Origin: a bacterium BMS3Abin14
Lineage (GTDB): Bacteria; BMS3Abin14
Reading direction: 5' to 3'
Assembly: GCA_002897695.1 (NCBI GenBank)
Contig: BDTG01000019.1
Location: forward strand, 1-64,000
DNA: 64,000 bases
Shown here one piece after another: positions 1 through 8,461 of the stretch (the stretch's first letter is position 1; each line of letters begins with the position of its first letter). A model generated the notes under the pieces. It was not told the DNA's origin. It did not search any database and saw nothing but the letters and a program-made list of their open reading frames with translations. The position numbers were made by a program, and so were the translations under genes.

Positions 1-285
1 CCGGGAGATGTACTTCCCGCACTCATTGTCCATCATCGCTTTCATGTAATCCGCAATGCCGGCTGTGGCCTTCCATTTCGCATCCATCGCCTTGATATCG
101 GCAAGGGTCTCCACCTTGGCATTGTCCACCCTCACCGCCTTGACAATAACAGGGTCATGACCTACGTCAGCCAACGTGGAGGCAGCCAGATCATACACCG
201 ATTGCGGAGCCTTCTCGGCAAAGGCCACCCCCGCGATCATCAGAACCAACGCCAAGACACTCACTAAAACCATGACCCTCTTCAT
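1..285 (-). CDS. Periplasmic sensor-like protein (PDC/Cache-like), cut by the window edge
   Basis: The first 95 residues of an exported protein are visible. It starts MKRVMVLVSVLALVLMIAG, a signal peptide ending at VAFA. The mature part carries DPVIVKAVRVDNAKVETLA, then a DAKWKAT segment and KAMMDNECGKY, a pattern I associate with periplasmic PDC/Cache-type sensor proteins; that match is from memory. AGGAGG stands about 8 nt before the ATG. It lies 56 bp downstream of cheA on the same strand, so it probably ends the chemosensory operon and may bind a small molecule in the periplasm. The C-terminus lies outside the window, so the fold and any membrane anchor are unknown. Confidence 0.6.
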   Translation of the reverse strand, partial: MKRVMVLVSVLALVLMIAGVAFAEKAPQSVYDLAASTLADVGHDPVIVKAVRVDNAKVETLADIKAMDAKWKATAGIADYMKAMMDNECGKYISR

Positions 286-341
286 AGTCCCTTCCTCCTG
301 TTCAGTGGGTTAAAATGGGAAATTCACCCGGCACCAGCAAG

Positions 342-2450
342 TCAACCCGACCTGGATTCCACTTTGGCCATTATCCGCGGAACGTCCAGGATCAGGGCCA
401 CAGAACCGTCTCCGAGAATGGTGGCGCCTGAAATACCATCCACAGAGCGGTAGAATTTACCCAGAGACTTGATAACCGTCTGCTGTTCACCAATGACACG
501 GTCTACAACGAATCCGATCCGATTCCCATGAATGGCAGTGAGAACGATCTGCTCGATCCTGGGCCTCTCCCCCGCCACCTTGAAGGTTTCCCTGAGCCGA
601 ATGTAGGGGATAAGATCCCCCCTGACGACCGCCAGGTCACTTCCGTGATTTACGGCCGCATCCTCAGCCTTCAGTTCCACGCACTCCACCACTTCCGACA
701 GTGGCACGACATACTTTTCATCTCCGATGTCCACCAGCAGCCCTTCGATGATGGCCAGGGTCAGGGGAAGCCGTATGGTGAATGTTGTCCCCTGTCCCGG
801 GATGCTGTCGATCTCGATGGATCCCCTCAATTTCTCGACGGACCGATTCACCACATCCAGGCCAACGCCTCTTCCGGACACGCTGGTAACCTCCGTGGCC
901 GTGGAAAAACCCGGTGAAAAGATCAGGGAAAGAAGTTCATGGCGCGGCAGCTCGGAATTTGACGCCGCGAGTCCTTTCTTCAACGCCCTGTTCTTTATGG
1001 CCTCCTCGTCCAGTCCGCTTCCATCGTCGCTGATCCTGATTACGACATCCGCCCCTGAATGCAACGCAGAGAGATAGATCTTTCCGGCCGGTGGCTTTCC
1101 CAGGGTTTTCCGGATATCCGGGGGTTCGATGCCGTGGTCCACACAGTTTCTGATCAGATGGACAAGGGGGTCATTGAGCCTTTCAATAACGGTCTTGTCC
1201 AGTTCCGTCTCCCCTCCCTCTGTAACCAGTTCCACCTCCTTTTTCATTTCAGAAGACAGGTCTCTGACCAGTCTCCTGAATCGGCTGAAGGTCGTGCCGA
1301 AAGGAATCATGCGGATGGCAAAGGTGCCATCTCGAAGCTCCCAGGTAAGACGCTCAACCATTTCGGAGATGGATGAGAGTTCAGGATCGTTCCTGTCGTC
1401 CGCAGTCTGACTGAGCCTGGCCTGGACTGTAACCAGTTCGCCCACAAGGTCAACCAGGGTGTCGAGCTTGGCGGACGCCACGCGAATACTCGAAACGGAT
1501 TCATCCTCCTGACGCCTTCTCCGCGCGTTCCTGACGACCTGCTGCTCCATAAGAGATGTGCGCAGATCCTCCTCCCCCACGAGATTCCTGTCCAGGAGCT
1601 CCTGCCCGAGCGGTTTGCGGCCCTTAAGAACGTCTTCCAGATCCTCCCGGTTCAGATCTCCTCTTTCGACAAGAATTTCTCCAAGGCGTTTTTCTTCCGC
1701 AGATGAATCGATCAGTCCATCATCGATGATGTCAATAGTAAGATCGCAGCGGTCCTCCAGAAAGATAAAGACGGACCGTATCTCCTCTCTTGGCCGGGAG
1801 GTGATGAGGATGATATCCCACCGGACGTAGCAGGTTTCCGGATCGTACCCATCAAGATCCGGGATATCCTGGAGATGGGCAATCGGCCGGCATTGGCCCA
1901 TGGACCCAAGTTCATCAAGGAGAGCCGCAAGGTTGGTTCCGGTAAGAAAGATCTCTGGTGCGGGCTTGAACCGAATTCTGTATGTACGCAACCCGGCGGA
2001 GGCTGCCCCGGCGCGTTTTTTGACCTCCTCCGATGCCCCTTCCAGGTGATCGCCCAGCGTTGTGGCCCCCGCCAACTTCTGAAACATCTCAGCCAGATCC
2101 GATGAAATCTTTTCCATCTCATCGTCGATATCATCGGGATGCTGAATCATGGATGTGATTATATCCCTGGCGGTGAATGTAAGATCGAGCAGTTCTTTTG
2201 TCACGGGCATCGTGCCTTCGCGCACCAGGTTGTAAACCGACTCTATGTGGTGGGAAAGCGCTGAGACACCGTCGAACCCGAACATGGCTCCATTTCCCTT
2301 CAGGGTGTGCAGGGCTCTGAAGACCCTGTTCACCAACTCCATGTCCTCGGAGGAATCCTCCAGTTCGAGGAGGGCAGACTCCAGCTCCGCCATCAACTCA
2401 GCGGCCTCCTCCTTGAATGTTTCCATTAATACCTGCGCGAATTCCTCCAT
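342..2450 (-). CDS. cheA: Chemotaxis-type sensor histidine kinase CheA
   Basis: CheA autophosphorylates on a histidine in response to receptor input and passes the phosphate to CheY. Domains in order: an N-terminal Hpt domain with the phospho-histidine in RALHTLKGNGAMFGF (His48), a weak P2-like region, an insert around residues 255-305, a P3 dimerisation helix pair (VDLVGELVTVQARL), an HATPase domain (HLIRNCVDHGIEPP as N box, DDGSGLD, GRGVGLDVV) and a C-terminal CheW-like domain. At 702 aa it has normal length. The insert holds two tandem units, RLGEILVERGDLNREDL and PLGQELLDRNLVGEEDL, that resemble the two-helix units of MshEN/PilB N-terminal domains. The start codon shares one base with the cheY stop (TGATG), so the two are translationally coupled. 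Confidence 0.95.
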   Translation of the reverse strand: MEEFAQVLMETFKEEAAELMAELESALLELEDSSEDMELVNRVFRALHTLKGNGAMFGFDGVSALSHHIESVYNLVREGTMPVTKELLDLTFTARDIITSMIQHPDDIDDEMEKISSDLAEMFQKLAGATTLGDHLEGASEEVKKRAGAASAGLRTYRIRFKPAPEIFLTGTNLAALLDELGSMGQCRPIAHLQDIPDLDGYDPETCYVRWDIILITSRPREEIRSVFIFLEDRCDLTIDIIDDGLIDSSAEEKRLGEILVERGDLNREDLEDVLKGRKPLGQELLDRNLVGEEDLRTSLMEQQVVRNARRRRQEDESVSSIRVASAKLDTLVDLVGELVTVQARLSQTADDRNDPELSSISEMVERLTWELRDGTFAIRMIPFGTTFSRFRRLVRDLSSEMKKEVELVTEGGETELDKTVIERLNDPLVHLIRNCVDHGIEPPDIRKTLGKPPAGKIYLSALHSGADVVIRISDDGSGLDEEAIKNRALKKGLAASNSELPRHELLSLIFSPGFSTATEVTSVSGRGVGLDVVNRSVEKLRGSIEIDSIPGQGTTFTIRLPLTLAIIEGLLVDIGDEKYVVPLSEVVECVELKAEDAAVNHGSDLAVVRGDLIPYIRLRETFKVAGERPRIEQIVLTAIHGNRIGFVVDRVIGEQQTVIKSLGKFYRSVDGISGATILGDGSVALILDVPRIMAKVESRSG

Positions 2451-2815
2451 CAGCCAAGAACCTTTCTGACAACATCGAGGAGCTGTTGCGGCTTGAATGG
2501 TTTAACGATCCAGCCCGTAGCACCTGCGTCACGGCCTTCCTGCTTCTTTAGCTCCTGTGATTCGGTTGTGAGAATTATAATGGGGATATACCTGTAGTTC
2601 GGATCTGATCGGAGCCGCCTGACCAGTTCTATCCCGTCCATTTTCGGCATGTTAACGTCCACAATGACCATCTGGATCTGACTGCCGTCGAGTTTTTCCA
2701 GGGCTTCCACTCCATTCTCCGCTTCAAAAACATCGTATCCGGCATCCTTGAGCGTAAATTTTACCATCATCCGGATGCTGGCCGAATCATCGACGGTCAT
2801 TATCTTCTTCCCCAT
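2450..2815 (-). CDS. cheY: CheY-type single-domain response regulator
   Basis: A 121-residue receiver domain with no output domain, the expected phosphate acceptor for the adjacent CheA. Visible residues are the acidic pair VDD (9-10), the acceptor Asp53 in IVDVNMPKMDG, the Thr in IIILTTES and the Lys in IVKPFKP. A longer reading frame runs upstream, but the ATG at 2815 is preceded by GTAGGAGG at good spacing and homology starts there. It lies 10 bp after the STAS gene and overlaps the cheA start by one base. Its output could be a flagellar motor, type IV pili or another partner; the window has no motility genes to decide. Confidence 0.93.
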   Translation of the reverse strand: MGKKIMTVDDSASIRMMVKFTLKDAGYDVFEAENGVEALEKLDGSQIQMVIVDVNMPKMDGIELVRRLRSDPNYRYIPIIILTTESQELKKQEGRDAGATGWIVKPFKPQQLLDVVRKVLG

Positions 2816-2825
2816 CGGGATCCTC

Positions 2826-3170
2826 CTACCCTTGATTGCCCTGAACGGACAAGTTGCAATAATCGGCGAAAAATGCGCTGGTCCTGTCGAATCCGGTCCT
2901 GGTGGAGAATTTCTTGACCAATTCAGGCAGCTCCCCACCGTGAACCACAAGGTTCTTTTTTCTCTCGATAGCAGTGAGATGGGCTGAGTGAAGAAGCTGG
3001 ATGAAGGAAAGGTCCAAAGCGTTGATCCTGCCGAATTTCAACTCTACCACGGGACTGTCTTCCAGGGCATCCAGAAGAGCTTCCCTGATCTTTCCGATGT
3101 TAAAAATGGTCAATTCCCCGGAGAGGTTGATGATCATTTTCCCCTTGCCCTTTTTCAACAATTTTTTCAT
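2826..3170 (-). CDS. STAS-domain protein (anti-sigma-factor-antagonist type)
   Basis: A 114-aa single STAS domain: a GKMIINLSGELTIFNIGKI strand-helix opening, VVELKFGRINALDLSFIQLL at the usual phosphorylation loop (Ser or Asp there is typical) and a C-terminal helix. In chemosensory operons of this group such proteins act as phospho-switched regulatory subunits, but the partner is not evident here. The ATG at 3170 is preferred to the GTG six bases earlier because GAAGGTG stands before it. Spacing to cheY is 10 bp. Confidence 0.85.
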   Translation of the reverse strand: MKKLLKKGKGKMIINLSGELTIFNIGKIREALLDALEDSPVVELKFGRINALDLSFIQLLHSAHLTAIERKKNLVVHGGELPELVKKFSTRTGFDRTSAFFADYCNLSVQGNQG

Positions 3171-3205
3171 AGGCACCTTCTTTTATCTTCCATGTGCTGA
3201 AGCGG

Positions 3206-4921
3206 TCAGAAAAACTCAATATCCCCTCTGCCCGGCAACTCGCCAAGGCCGACATCGGCAATTTCATCGTAAGGCTCATCGGGATTGGCACAGCCGGCTT
3301 CCTCAAGGATCTGTCCGGCAATTCTCTGAAGCTTCATCGACACATCATCGATTACAATGCCGATTGTGTTATGTATTGAAATTCCGTTGATCGTCGCATC
3401 AATATCATGCGAAAAGGCCTTTCCTCCTGAATCGAGCTGTTCAAGGAGGGACATAACCTTCTCCTGCCTGTATCGCAGCGCGTCAAGGAATACCCCCAAG
3501 TCCCGTATCATCTGATCCAACCGGGCCTCTTTCCCCTTTGCCGTTGTCTCGATATCCTGCCTTATCCTTCCGGCCAATGCGGAAGCTTCGTCGAGATCAT
3601 GCAGAAGCGATCCCCTGTAGAGGTTGGACTCCTCCGCGGTCTTCTGAATTGCCCTGGCGATTACTCCCATACCGAGAGCCTCGCTGCCGGTCTGGGCCGC
3701 CTTGATACTGGCGTTGACGGCGATAAGTTCCACCTCTTCACTGATTCGTTCGAAATCTCCAATGAATTTGGACATGCTGTTCACTGTGTCGGCAAAAGAG
3801 GTCATGTTTTCGGACATCGCCCTGTTGGAGGCCATCACCCTGGACAGGAAATCGGTCACCGAGGACATCCCCGTGCCAAGGTCCCTCAGGAAAGTGGAAC
3901 TGTTTCTTTGCACCATGGCAGCGACTTTCGACATTTCGTCAACATGCGCTACGACAAGCTGTAGGCTGCTGATAACGTTCTCCATGGATTCCGCCATCTT
4001 GTCCCTGATCCCCAGAAGAGTCCGAGATTGCCCGACGCTCTGTCTGGCGATCAGGATGTCCAGACGACACTCACCCTCGCCGGAGGCCAGTTCTGCAGCA
4101 GGACTGCAGAACCCGGCCAGAACATTCCGGACTTTTTCCAATACCTGGCAACCGATATCCTGATATTGCATGGAGACCACGACGCCGGCGATATTCTCCC
4201 GTATTTTCCCGGCTCCATCCACAATCTGCCGGGCATTGTCGCTGGACTTCATGCTCAGCCTTTCAAGTGAATCGAGCACCGTCGTGGATCCACTGATGAT
4301 CAGGGATACCTGCTGTTGCTGCGCCACAGCCAGCGCCTTGACCTTTGTATGTACAGAACTGACAAAGTCGAAGAGCTTCCCTGATTCGTCCATAAGATCT
4401 GCGGTTACAGATGCGATTTCCGCGGATAGAAGGGAAATCTCCTCTCCGAGATCCATGAAACCGGCACGGTCGCTGCCCGTCCGGATGCTCTGGATTTTGG
4501 TAGTTAGCCCAAGCATTCTGAGTTTGCCGGCCGTTTCTTTCAGCGCGGTCAGATTCTTACGTATACCGTCAAGGAACACCAATATTGTTTCAAGAACCTG
4601 AAGATTGAGTGCCGCCTCGTCTTCGGCCTCCCTCAGATACTGATGAATCTTTTCAATCATAGCCCGGATTCCTGCAATAGATCCCCGCACCTCGTCCCCC
4701 GATACGACTCCGGCCGCCGACAGCGCCATTTCAGAAATTTTCCCGGCTCTATCTGAGAATTCCACGAGACGGGACCCGACAGAGAGAAATTCTCTTTCCG
4801 CCAGGAGATGGAGTTCGTCCAGACGAACGCACAGCTGCGGCAGGGTCCCACCCCAGGGATCCTGACATTTCTTCGGTACATCAACGGCCTGTCGGCCTGT
4901 AAAACTTATAATATCGCTCAA
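3206..4921 (-). CDS. Soluble coiled-coil chemosensory protein, MCP-signalling-domain-like
   Basis: A 571-residue, largely helical protein with no signal peptide or membrane segment. Two parts recall methyl-accepting protein hairpins: TKIQSIRTGSDRAGFMDLG (near residue 160) and EEVELIAVNASIKAAQTGSEALG (near 395); the second is close to the conserved tip or N-helix pattern of receptors. It is first in the operon with STAS, CheY and CheA, so it is likely a cytoplasmic input or scaffold protein for that CheA. The C-terminus ends in GRGDIEFF, a short acidic-hydrophobic tail separated by a linker, possibly a docking peptide (inference). The start is TTG at 4921, overlapping the stop of a short upstream frame; GGGGG lies about 7 nt upstream. 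No ATG is available near the N-terminus. Confidence 0.8.
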   Translation of the reverse strand: MSDIISFTGRQAVDVPKKCQDPWGGTLPQLCVRLDELHLLAEREFLSVGSRLVEFSDRAGKISEMALSAAGVVSGDEVRGSIAGIRAMIEKIHQYLREAEDEAALNLQVLETILVFLDGIRKNLTALKETAGKLRMLGLTTKIQSIRTGSDRAGFMDLGEEISLLSAEIASVTADLMDESGKLFDFVSSVHTKVKALAVAQQQQVSLIISGSTTVLDSLERLSMKSSDNARQIVDGAGKIRENIAGVVVSMQYQDIGCQVLEKVRNVLAGFCSPAAELASGEGECRLDILIARQSVGQSRTLLGIRDKMAESMENVISSLQLVVAHVDEMSKVAAMVQRNSSTFLRDLGTGMSSVTDFLSRVMASNRAMSENMTSFADTVNSMSKFIGDFERISEEVELIAVNASIKAAQTGSEALGMGVIARAIQKTAEESNLYRGSLLHDLDEASALAGRIRQDIETTAKGKEARLDQMIRDLGVFLDALRYRQEKVMSLLEQLDSGGKAFSHDIDATINGISIHNTIGIVIDDVSMKLQRIAGQILEEAGCANPDEPYDEIADVGLGELPGRGDIEFF

Positions 4922-4986
4922 TCTGGACCCCCACAGGCAAGTTCATCCTTCATCCCCACTATCCGTGTGACGCCTTCGTCTGACAT
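4918..4986 (-). CDS. Possible 22-codon leader peptide coupled to the chemosensory gene
   Basis: A short frame starting MSDEGVTRIVGMKDELACGG ends in a TGA that overlaps the TTG start of the next gene (TTGA). AGGAAA lies about 12 nt before its ATG. If real, it would deliver ribosomes to the weak TTG start. The frame stays open further upstream, but that part reads like intergenic DNA. Evidence is only the overlap and a modest ribosome binding site. Confidence 0.25.
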   Translation of the reverse strand: MSDEGVTRIVGMKDELACGGPD

Positions 4987-5661
4987 ATCTGCTATTTCCT
5001 GGTTGCGATGGATGAGTTTGTACCTCCTCGCCAACGTCGTAGTTAGCAGAAGGCGTGCCGAATACGTTTTATCGAAAAAACCCTTGTACAACCTGGGGTT
5101 TGCCCTGAATACAGGGTAAAAAGACAAACACCCGGGTGAGACACGCCGGATCTCGTATTTGCAAGGCAATATGTTAATTATTTTTAAAATACGGTTACTT
5201 ATGGCTATAAATCCCGGATCGGCGCTCATCAGTCGGTGAAAAATGTCGCACCCGTAATGTAACGTTCGCTGAAACGAAACCAAAGTCTTGATCAATTATC
5301 GTGCCACCAGCTACAACAGCGGATAACCCTTTGTTATTCATGATAATTTCAGATTGATGAATCAGCCTGATATCTCAATCTGCATACATACATGTGCAGG
5401 TTTGACATCCCAGAGCTGCATGAACATCGATTTTTTCTTTTGTTTCAAGGAGTTGTGCGTAATGCACACTTTTGTGTACACCTTAATCGCAAGGATTTCC
5501 ACAAATTTAACGTTGGGGCTGATCACCCTGCGGCCGTTCAGGACAGGCGGCAGGAAGGGGCTTTGAATCCCTTTCCTGCCCTTGAACAGGGAATGGGCAA
5601 ATGCTATCTTGACTAAATTGACAGGATCGTGAAAAGTCCATCTTAAGTCAGGAGACAACAG
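4987..5661. other. A+T-rich intergenic region between divergent operons
   Basis: About 675 bp with no convincing gene; open frames here are shadows. The stretch around 5170-5200 is strongly A+T-rich and probably holds the promoter of the chemosensory operon (minus strand). The right part holds the hairpin at 5549-5580 and a TTGACA at 5618-5623 that could be the -35 box for the DUF1015 operon, with a poor -10 (TCTTAA, 17-bp spacer). A partial copy of the AAAAGTCCATC repeat lies at 5624-5647. Confidence 0.6.
5549..5580. repeat. Strong inverted repeat upstream of DUF1015 operon
   Basis: GGCAGGAAGGGG and CCCTTTCCTGCC form a 12-bp stem (one G-U pair) with an 8-nt loop. No T tract follows on either strand, so it is not a classical terminator; it may be a protein site or mRNA structure. 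Confidence 0.6.
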
Positions 5662-6966
5662 ATGCCTGAGATTCGCCCCTTCCCGGGGGTTCGCTACAAT
5701 CCCGAAAAAATAAAGGATTTCGCAAAGGTCGTCGCACCCCCCTACGACGTCATCGACTCCGCCAAACACGCGGATCTCCTCTCGCGCCACGACCGGAATT
5801 GCGTCAGACTCATACTGGGCGACAGCCCCGGCCAGGCCGGTGATTATACTCAGGACGCCCATCTCATGGGCCGGTGGATGTCGGATGGAACCCTGATTCG
5901 GGACTCTTCGCCAAGGTACTACCTGATAGAGGACTCCTTCCTGCTGCCCGGGGAGCACACCTCTCGCAGGCGCTGGGGAATTATCGGCCGGGTCCGCCTC
6001 GAGCCCCTTGACACCGGGCGCATCCATCCCCACGAAAGAACACACAAGGGCCCCAGGGAGGACCGCCTCCGCGTCATTAAGGCATTCAGGGCCAACCTGA
6101 GTCAGGTATTCGCCCTGTTCGACGGTGACGCCGCAGTGGTCAAGGACACCCTTTCAGGGACGTTCGCTTCCACGCCGGATGTAGACATTACCGATGGAGA
6201 CGGAATCGGGAGAAGGATGTGGGTAATCGGGGATCCGGAGATATTAGCCCGGCTTTCGGCCCTCCTGTCGGACCGTGATTTCTACATCGCCGATGGACAC
6301 CATCGCTACGAAACGGCCTTGGCATACGCGCAGGAGATGGCCGCCACAGATCCTGATCCGACCCCCGAAAGGGGCTATAACTTCCTCATGATGGCTCTCA
6401 TCGGCATGGAGGATCCTGGCCTGGCAATTCTCCCTACCCACAGGCTTTTGTACGGATTCGAGGATTTTGAGTTTTCCAGGTTTTCAGACTGCCTCGCGAA
6501 GTTTTTCGAGATAACGCCCGTTGAACCCGGGGTCGAGTCGGCCATTCGTGCCGGTTCACCACCAAAAAGCATGGAAGGGCGTGGTTTTCTCCTGTATGAC
6601 CCCGGCAATGACTCCTTTGTGCGGGCCCGGATGCGGGATGGAATAGATCTCGCCCGGGAGATTCCCGGCCTTTCAAAACCGGTCCGGGAACTGGACGTTA
6701 CGCTTGCCGAACAACTCGTCATGATGAGGTGCCTTGGGATGACGCCGGAGCAGATAAACCACCAGGAGCACCTTGAATACTTCAAGGATGTCATCCGGGC
6801 CATGGAAAAGGCCAAGGTTGAAGGGCAGGTACTCGTCATCATGCATTCCACCGACATGAAGGATCTCGTGGCCGTCACCTCCGCACGGGAAAGAATGCCG
6901 CAAAAATCCACCTTCTTTTTCCCAAAGCTTCTCACCGGCCTGGTTTTATACAATCATGGCGACTGA
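5662..6966 (+). CDS. DUF1015 family protein
   Basis: A 434-aa cytoplasmic protein of the DUF1015 family, recognised by IRPFPGVRYNPEKI and VVAPPYDVID at the N-terminus and by IADGHHRYETALAYAQEM in the middle. An archaeal member has been described as an ADP-dependent serine kinase; no function is established for bacterial members like this one. AGGAG lies 7 nt before the ATG. It is the first gene of a plus-strand run and is followed after 14 bp by a MinD-type ATPase. Length and motifs look intact. Confidence 0.88.
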   Translation: MPEIRPFPGVRYNPEKIKDFAKVVAPPYDVIDSAKHADLLSRHDRNCVRLILGDSPGQAGDYTQDAHLMGRWMSDGTLIRDSSPRYYLIEDSFLLPGEHTSRRRWGIIGRVRLEPLDTGRIHPHERTHKGPREDRLRVIKAFRANLSQVFALFDGDAAVVKDTLSGTFASTPDVDITDGDGIGRRMWVIGDPEILARLSALLSDRDFYIADGHHRYETALAYAQEMAATDPDPTPERGYNFLMMALIGMEDPGLAILPTHRLLYGFEDFEFSRFSDCLAKFFEITPVEPGVESAIRAGSPPKSMEGRGFLLYDPGNDSFVRARMRDGIDLAREIPGLSKPVRELDVTLAEQLVMMRCLGMTPEQINHQEHLEYFKDVIRAMEKAKVEGQVLVIMHSTDMKDLVAVTSARERMPQKSTFFFPKLLTGLVLYNHGD

Positions 6967-6980
6967 GGAAGGATAAAAGG

Positions 6981-7922
6981 ATGTTCGACACACCCCCTCT
7001 CGACTCTCATGCACGTGGACCCTGCATCTGGGCCATAGGCGGAGGCAAGGGAGGGGTGGGCAAGTCGGTGATAACCGCCAACATGGCCATCCACCTTGCC
7101 CGGATCGGCAAACGCTGCGTTGCCATGGACGCTGACCTGGGGGGCGCCAATCTCCACACGGTCATCGGGATGCCTACCCCGAAACGCACGCTGACCGACT
7201 TTCTCTGCCGCAAGGTCCCGAACCTCACCGACATCATGACACCGACACCCATCCCCAACCTGTGGCTTATCAGCGGGTCCAGGGCGCTCATGGAGATGGC
7301 GAACCCAAAGCACACGCAGAAGGAGAAGATCCTTCGCCACCTGCACAACCTGGACGTGGATTACATCCTCCTGGACCTGGGATCGGGAACAACCTTCAAC
7401 ATCCTGGACTTTTTTCTCGTCGCACAGGAGGGGATACTGGTGGTCCTCCCTGAGCCCACATCGGTCGAAAACGTGTATCATTTTATCAAGGCAGCCTTTT
7501 ACAGGAAACTCAAGAGGGCCACCAGAAAATCCGGGGTGGCCCAGGCCGTCGACAGAGCCATGGAAGAGAAGGTCGCCCGGGGTATCCAGTCCCCGCGCAC
7601 ACTCATCAAAAATGTTTTCGAGATCGACCCTGAGGCCGGACGGGCGCTCCAGAGGGAGGCCGACAACTTCCGGCCAAACGTAATAATCAACCAGTTGCGC
7701 AAGCTGGACGAAAGGGATCTCGGACGGAACATCTCCATCGCCTGCCGGGATTACTTCGGTATCGATATCCGGCCAGTGGGCGCCATTGACGAGGATGAGT
7801 GCGTTCGAAAGGCCATCCGGCTGAAAAAACCTGTGATCGACGCATATGCTGCGTGTCCTTTTTCCCACGCTATCCATGGCATAGTCCGAAACCTCATGCT
7901 GCCGCCCGGAGATCGTCCTTGA
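6981..7922 (+). CDS. MinD/ParA-family ATPase (FlhG/FleN-like group)
   Basis: A 313-aa P-loop ATPase with the deviant Walker A motif GGGKGGVGKSVITANMA near residue 20, switch I (MDADLGGANLH) and the LLDLGSGT Walker B region. These proteins dimerise on ATP and position cellular structures. The C-terminal part differs from true MinD and lacks an obvious amphipathic membrane-targeting helix. In delta-group genomes this ATPase is commonly followed by a helix-turn-helix protein, as here. Its stop overlaps the next gene's TTG start, so the pair is coupled. Target structure (pole, flagellum, chemosensory array) is not shown by the sequence. Confidence 0.85.
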   Translation: MFDTPPLDSHARGPCIWAIGGGKGGVGKSVITANMAIHLARIGKRCVAMDADLGGANLHTVIGMPTPKRTLTDFLCRKVPNLTDIMTPTPIPNLWLISGSRALMEMANPKHTQKEKILRHLHNLDVDYILLDLGSGTTFNILDFFLVAQEGILVVLPEPTSVENVYHFIKAAFYRKLKRATRKSGVAQAVDRAMEEKVARGIQSPRTLIKNVFEIDPEAGRALQREADNFRPNVIINQLRKLDERDLGRNISIACRDYFGIDIRPVGAIDEDECVRKAIRLKKPVIDAYAACPFSHAIHGIVRNLMLPPGDRP

Positions 7923-8461
7923 AAGACATGGCCACAACGGAGGACTACGAGCTCCTGGGCCTGAACAAGGAAAGCACCGGTTCCGCCGAGGCCGCCAATG
8001 CCTACGAAAGGATGAAAGCTCTTTACTCACCGAGTTCGCTGGCCACCTACTCTCTCATGACTGAAGAGGAGCGGGAGGAGACGCTTCAGAAGATCGAAAG
8101 GGCCTATCTCCACATCTCACGTGATATCTCCCGCAGTGAGTCCCTCCCGCTATTCGAGCCGCCGTCCAGAGTTGTCATCAGGTCGGATACGGGTGAGGAG
8201 TTTCCTGTAGACGCCATCGGAAGCTACATCCGCAGGCGCCGTGAGGATATGGGCCTGACCCTGAAGGATATTTCCAGAATTACGCGGATCCGTTCGACCT
8301 ATCTGGAGAGCATCGAGAGGGAAGCCTACGATCTCCTGCCTGCGCCGGTTTATCTGAGAGGTTTTCTCATCGAGTTCAGCAAGGCCCTCGATTTCCCCGA
8401 TCCGGAGGACCTTGCCTCACGCTATCTGGCGTGTTTCAAGGAAAGGACGGACGATAAGTGA
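7919..8461 (+). CDS. J-like plus RodZ-type helix-turn-helix protein without membrane segment
   Basis: A 180-aa protein with two parts. Residues ~8-65 (DYELLGLNKESTGSAEAANAYERM through KIERAYLHISRD) look like a degenerate J domain lacking the HPD motif. Residues ~100-175 hold a Cro-like helix-turn-helix of RodZ type: IGSYIRRRREDMGLTLKDIS, then a tyrosine-rich YLESIEREAYDLLPAPVYLRGFL. Unlike RodZ, no transmembrane helix or periplasmic domain follows. The TTG at 7919 is chosen because GGAG stands 7 nt upstream and it overlaps the ATPase stop; the ATG at 7928 is the alternative. Probably a partner of the ATPase rather than a DNA-bound regulator, by analogy with RodZ. Confidence 0.75.
   Translation: MKDMATTEDYELLGLNKESTGSAEAANAYERMKALYSPSSLATYSLMTEEEREETLQKIERAYLHISRDISRSESLPLFEPPSRVVIRSDTGEEFPVDAIGSYIRRRREDMGLTLKDISRITRIRSTYLESIEREAYDLLPAPVYLRGFLIEFSKALDFPDPEDLASRYLACFKERTDDK

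Noticed and set aside
5362-6045. 227-codon open frame on the minus strand opposite the DUF1015 gene
   Set aside because: It overlaps the well-supported DUF1015 gene, has no ribosome binding site and its N-terminal part is the antisense of conserved codons.
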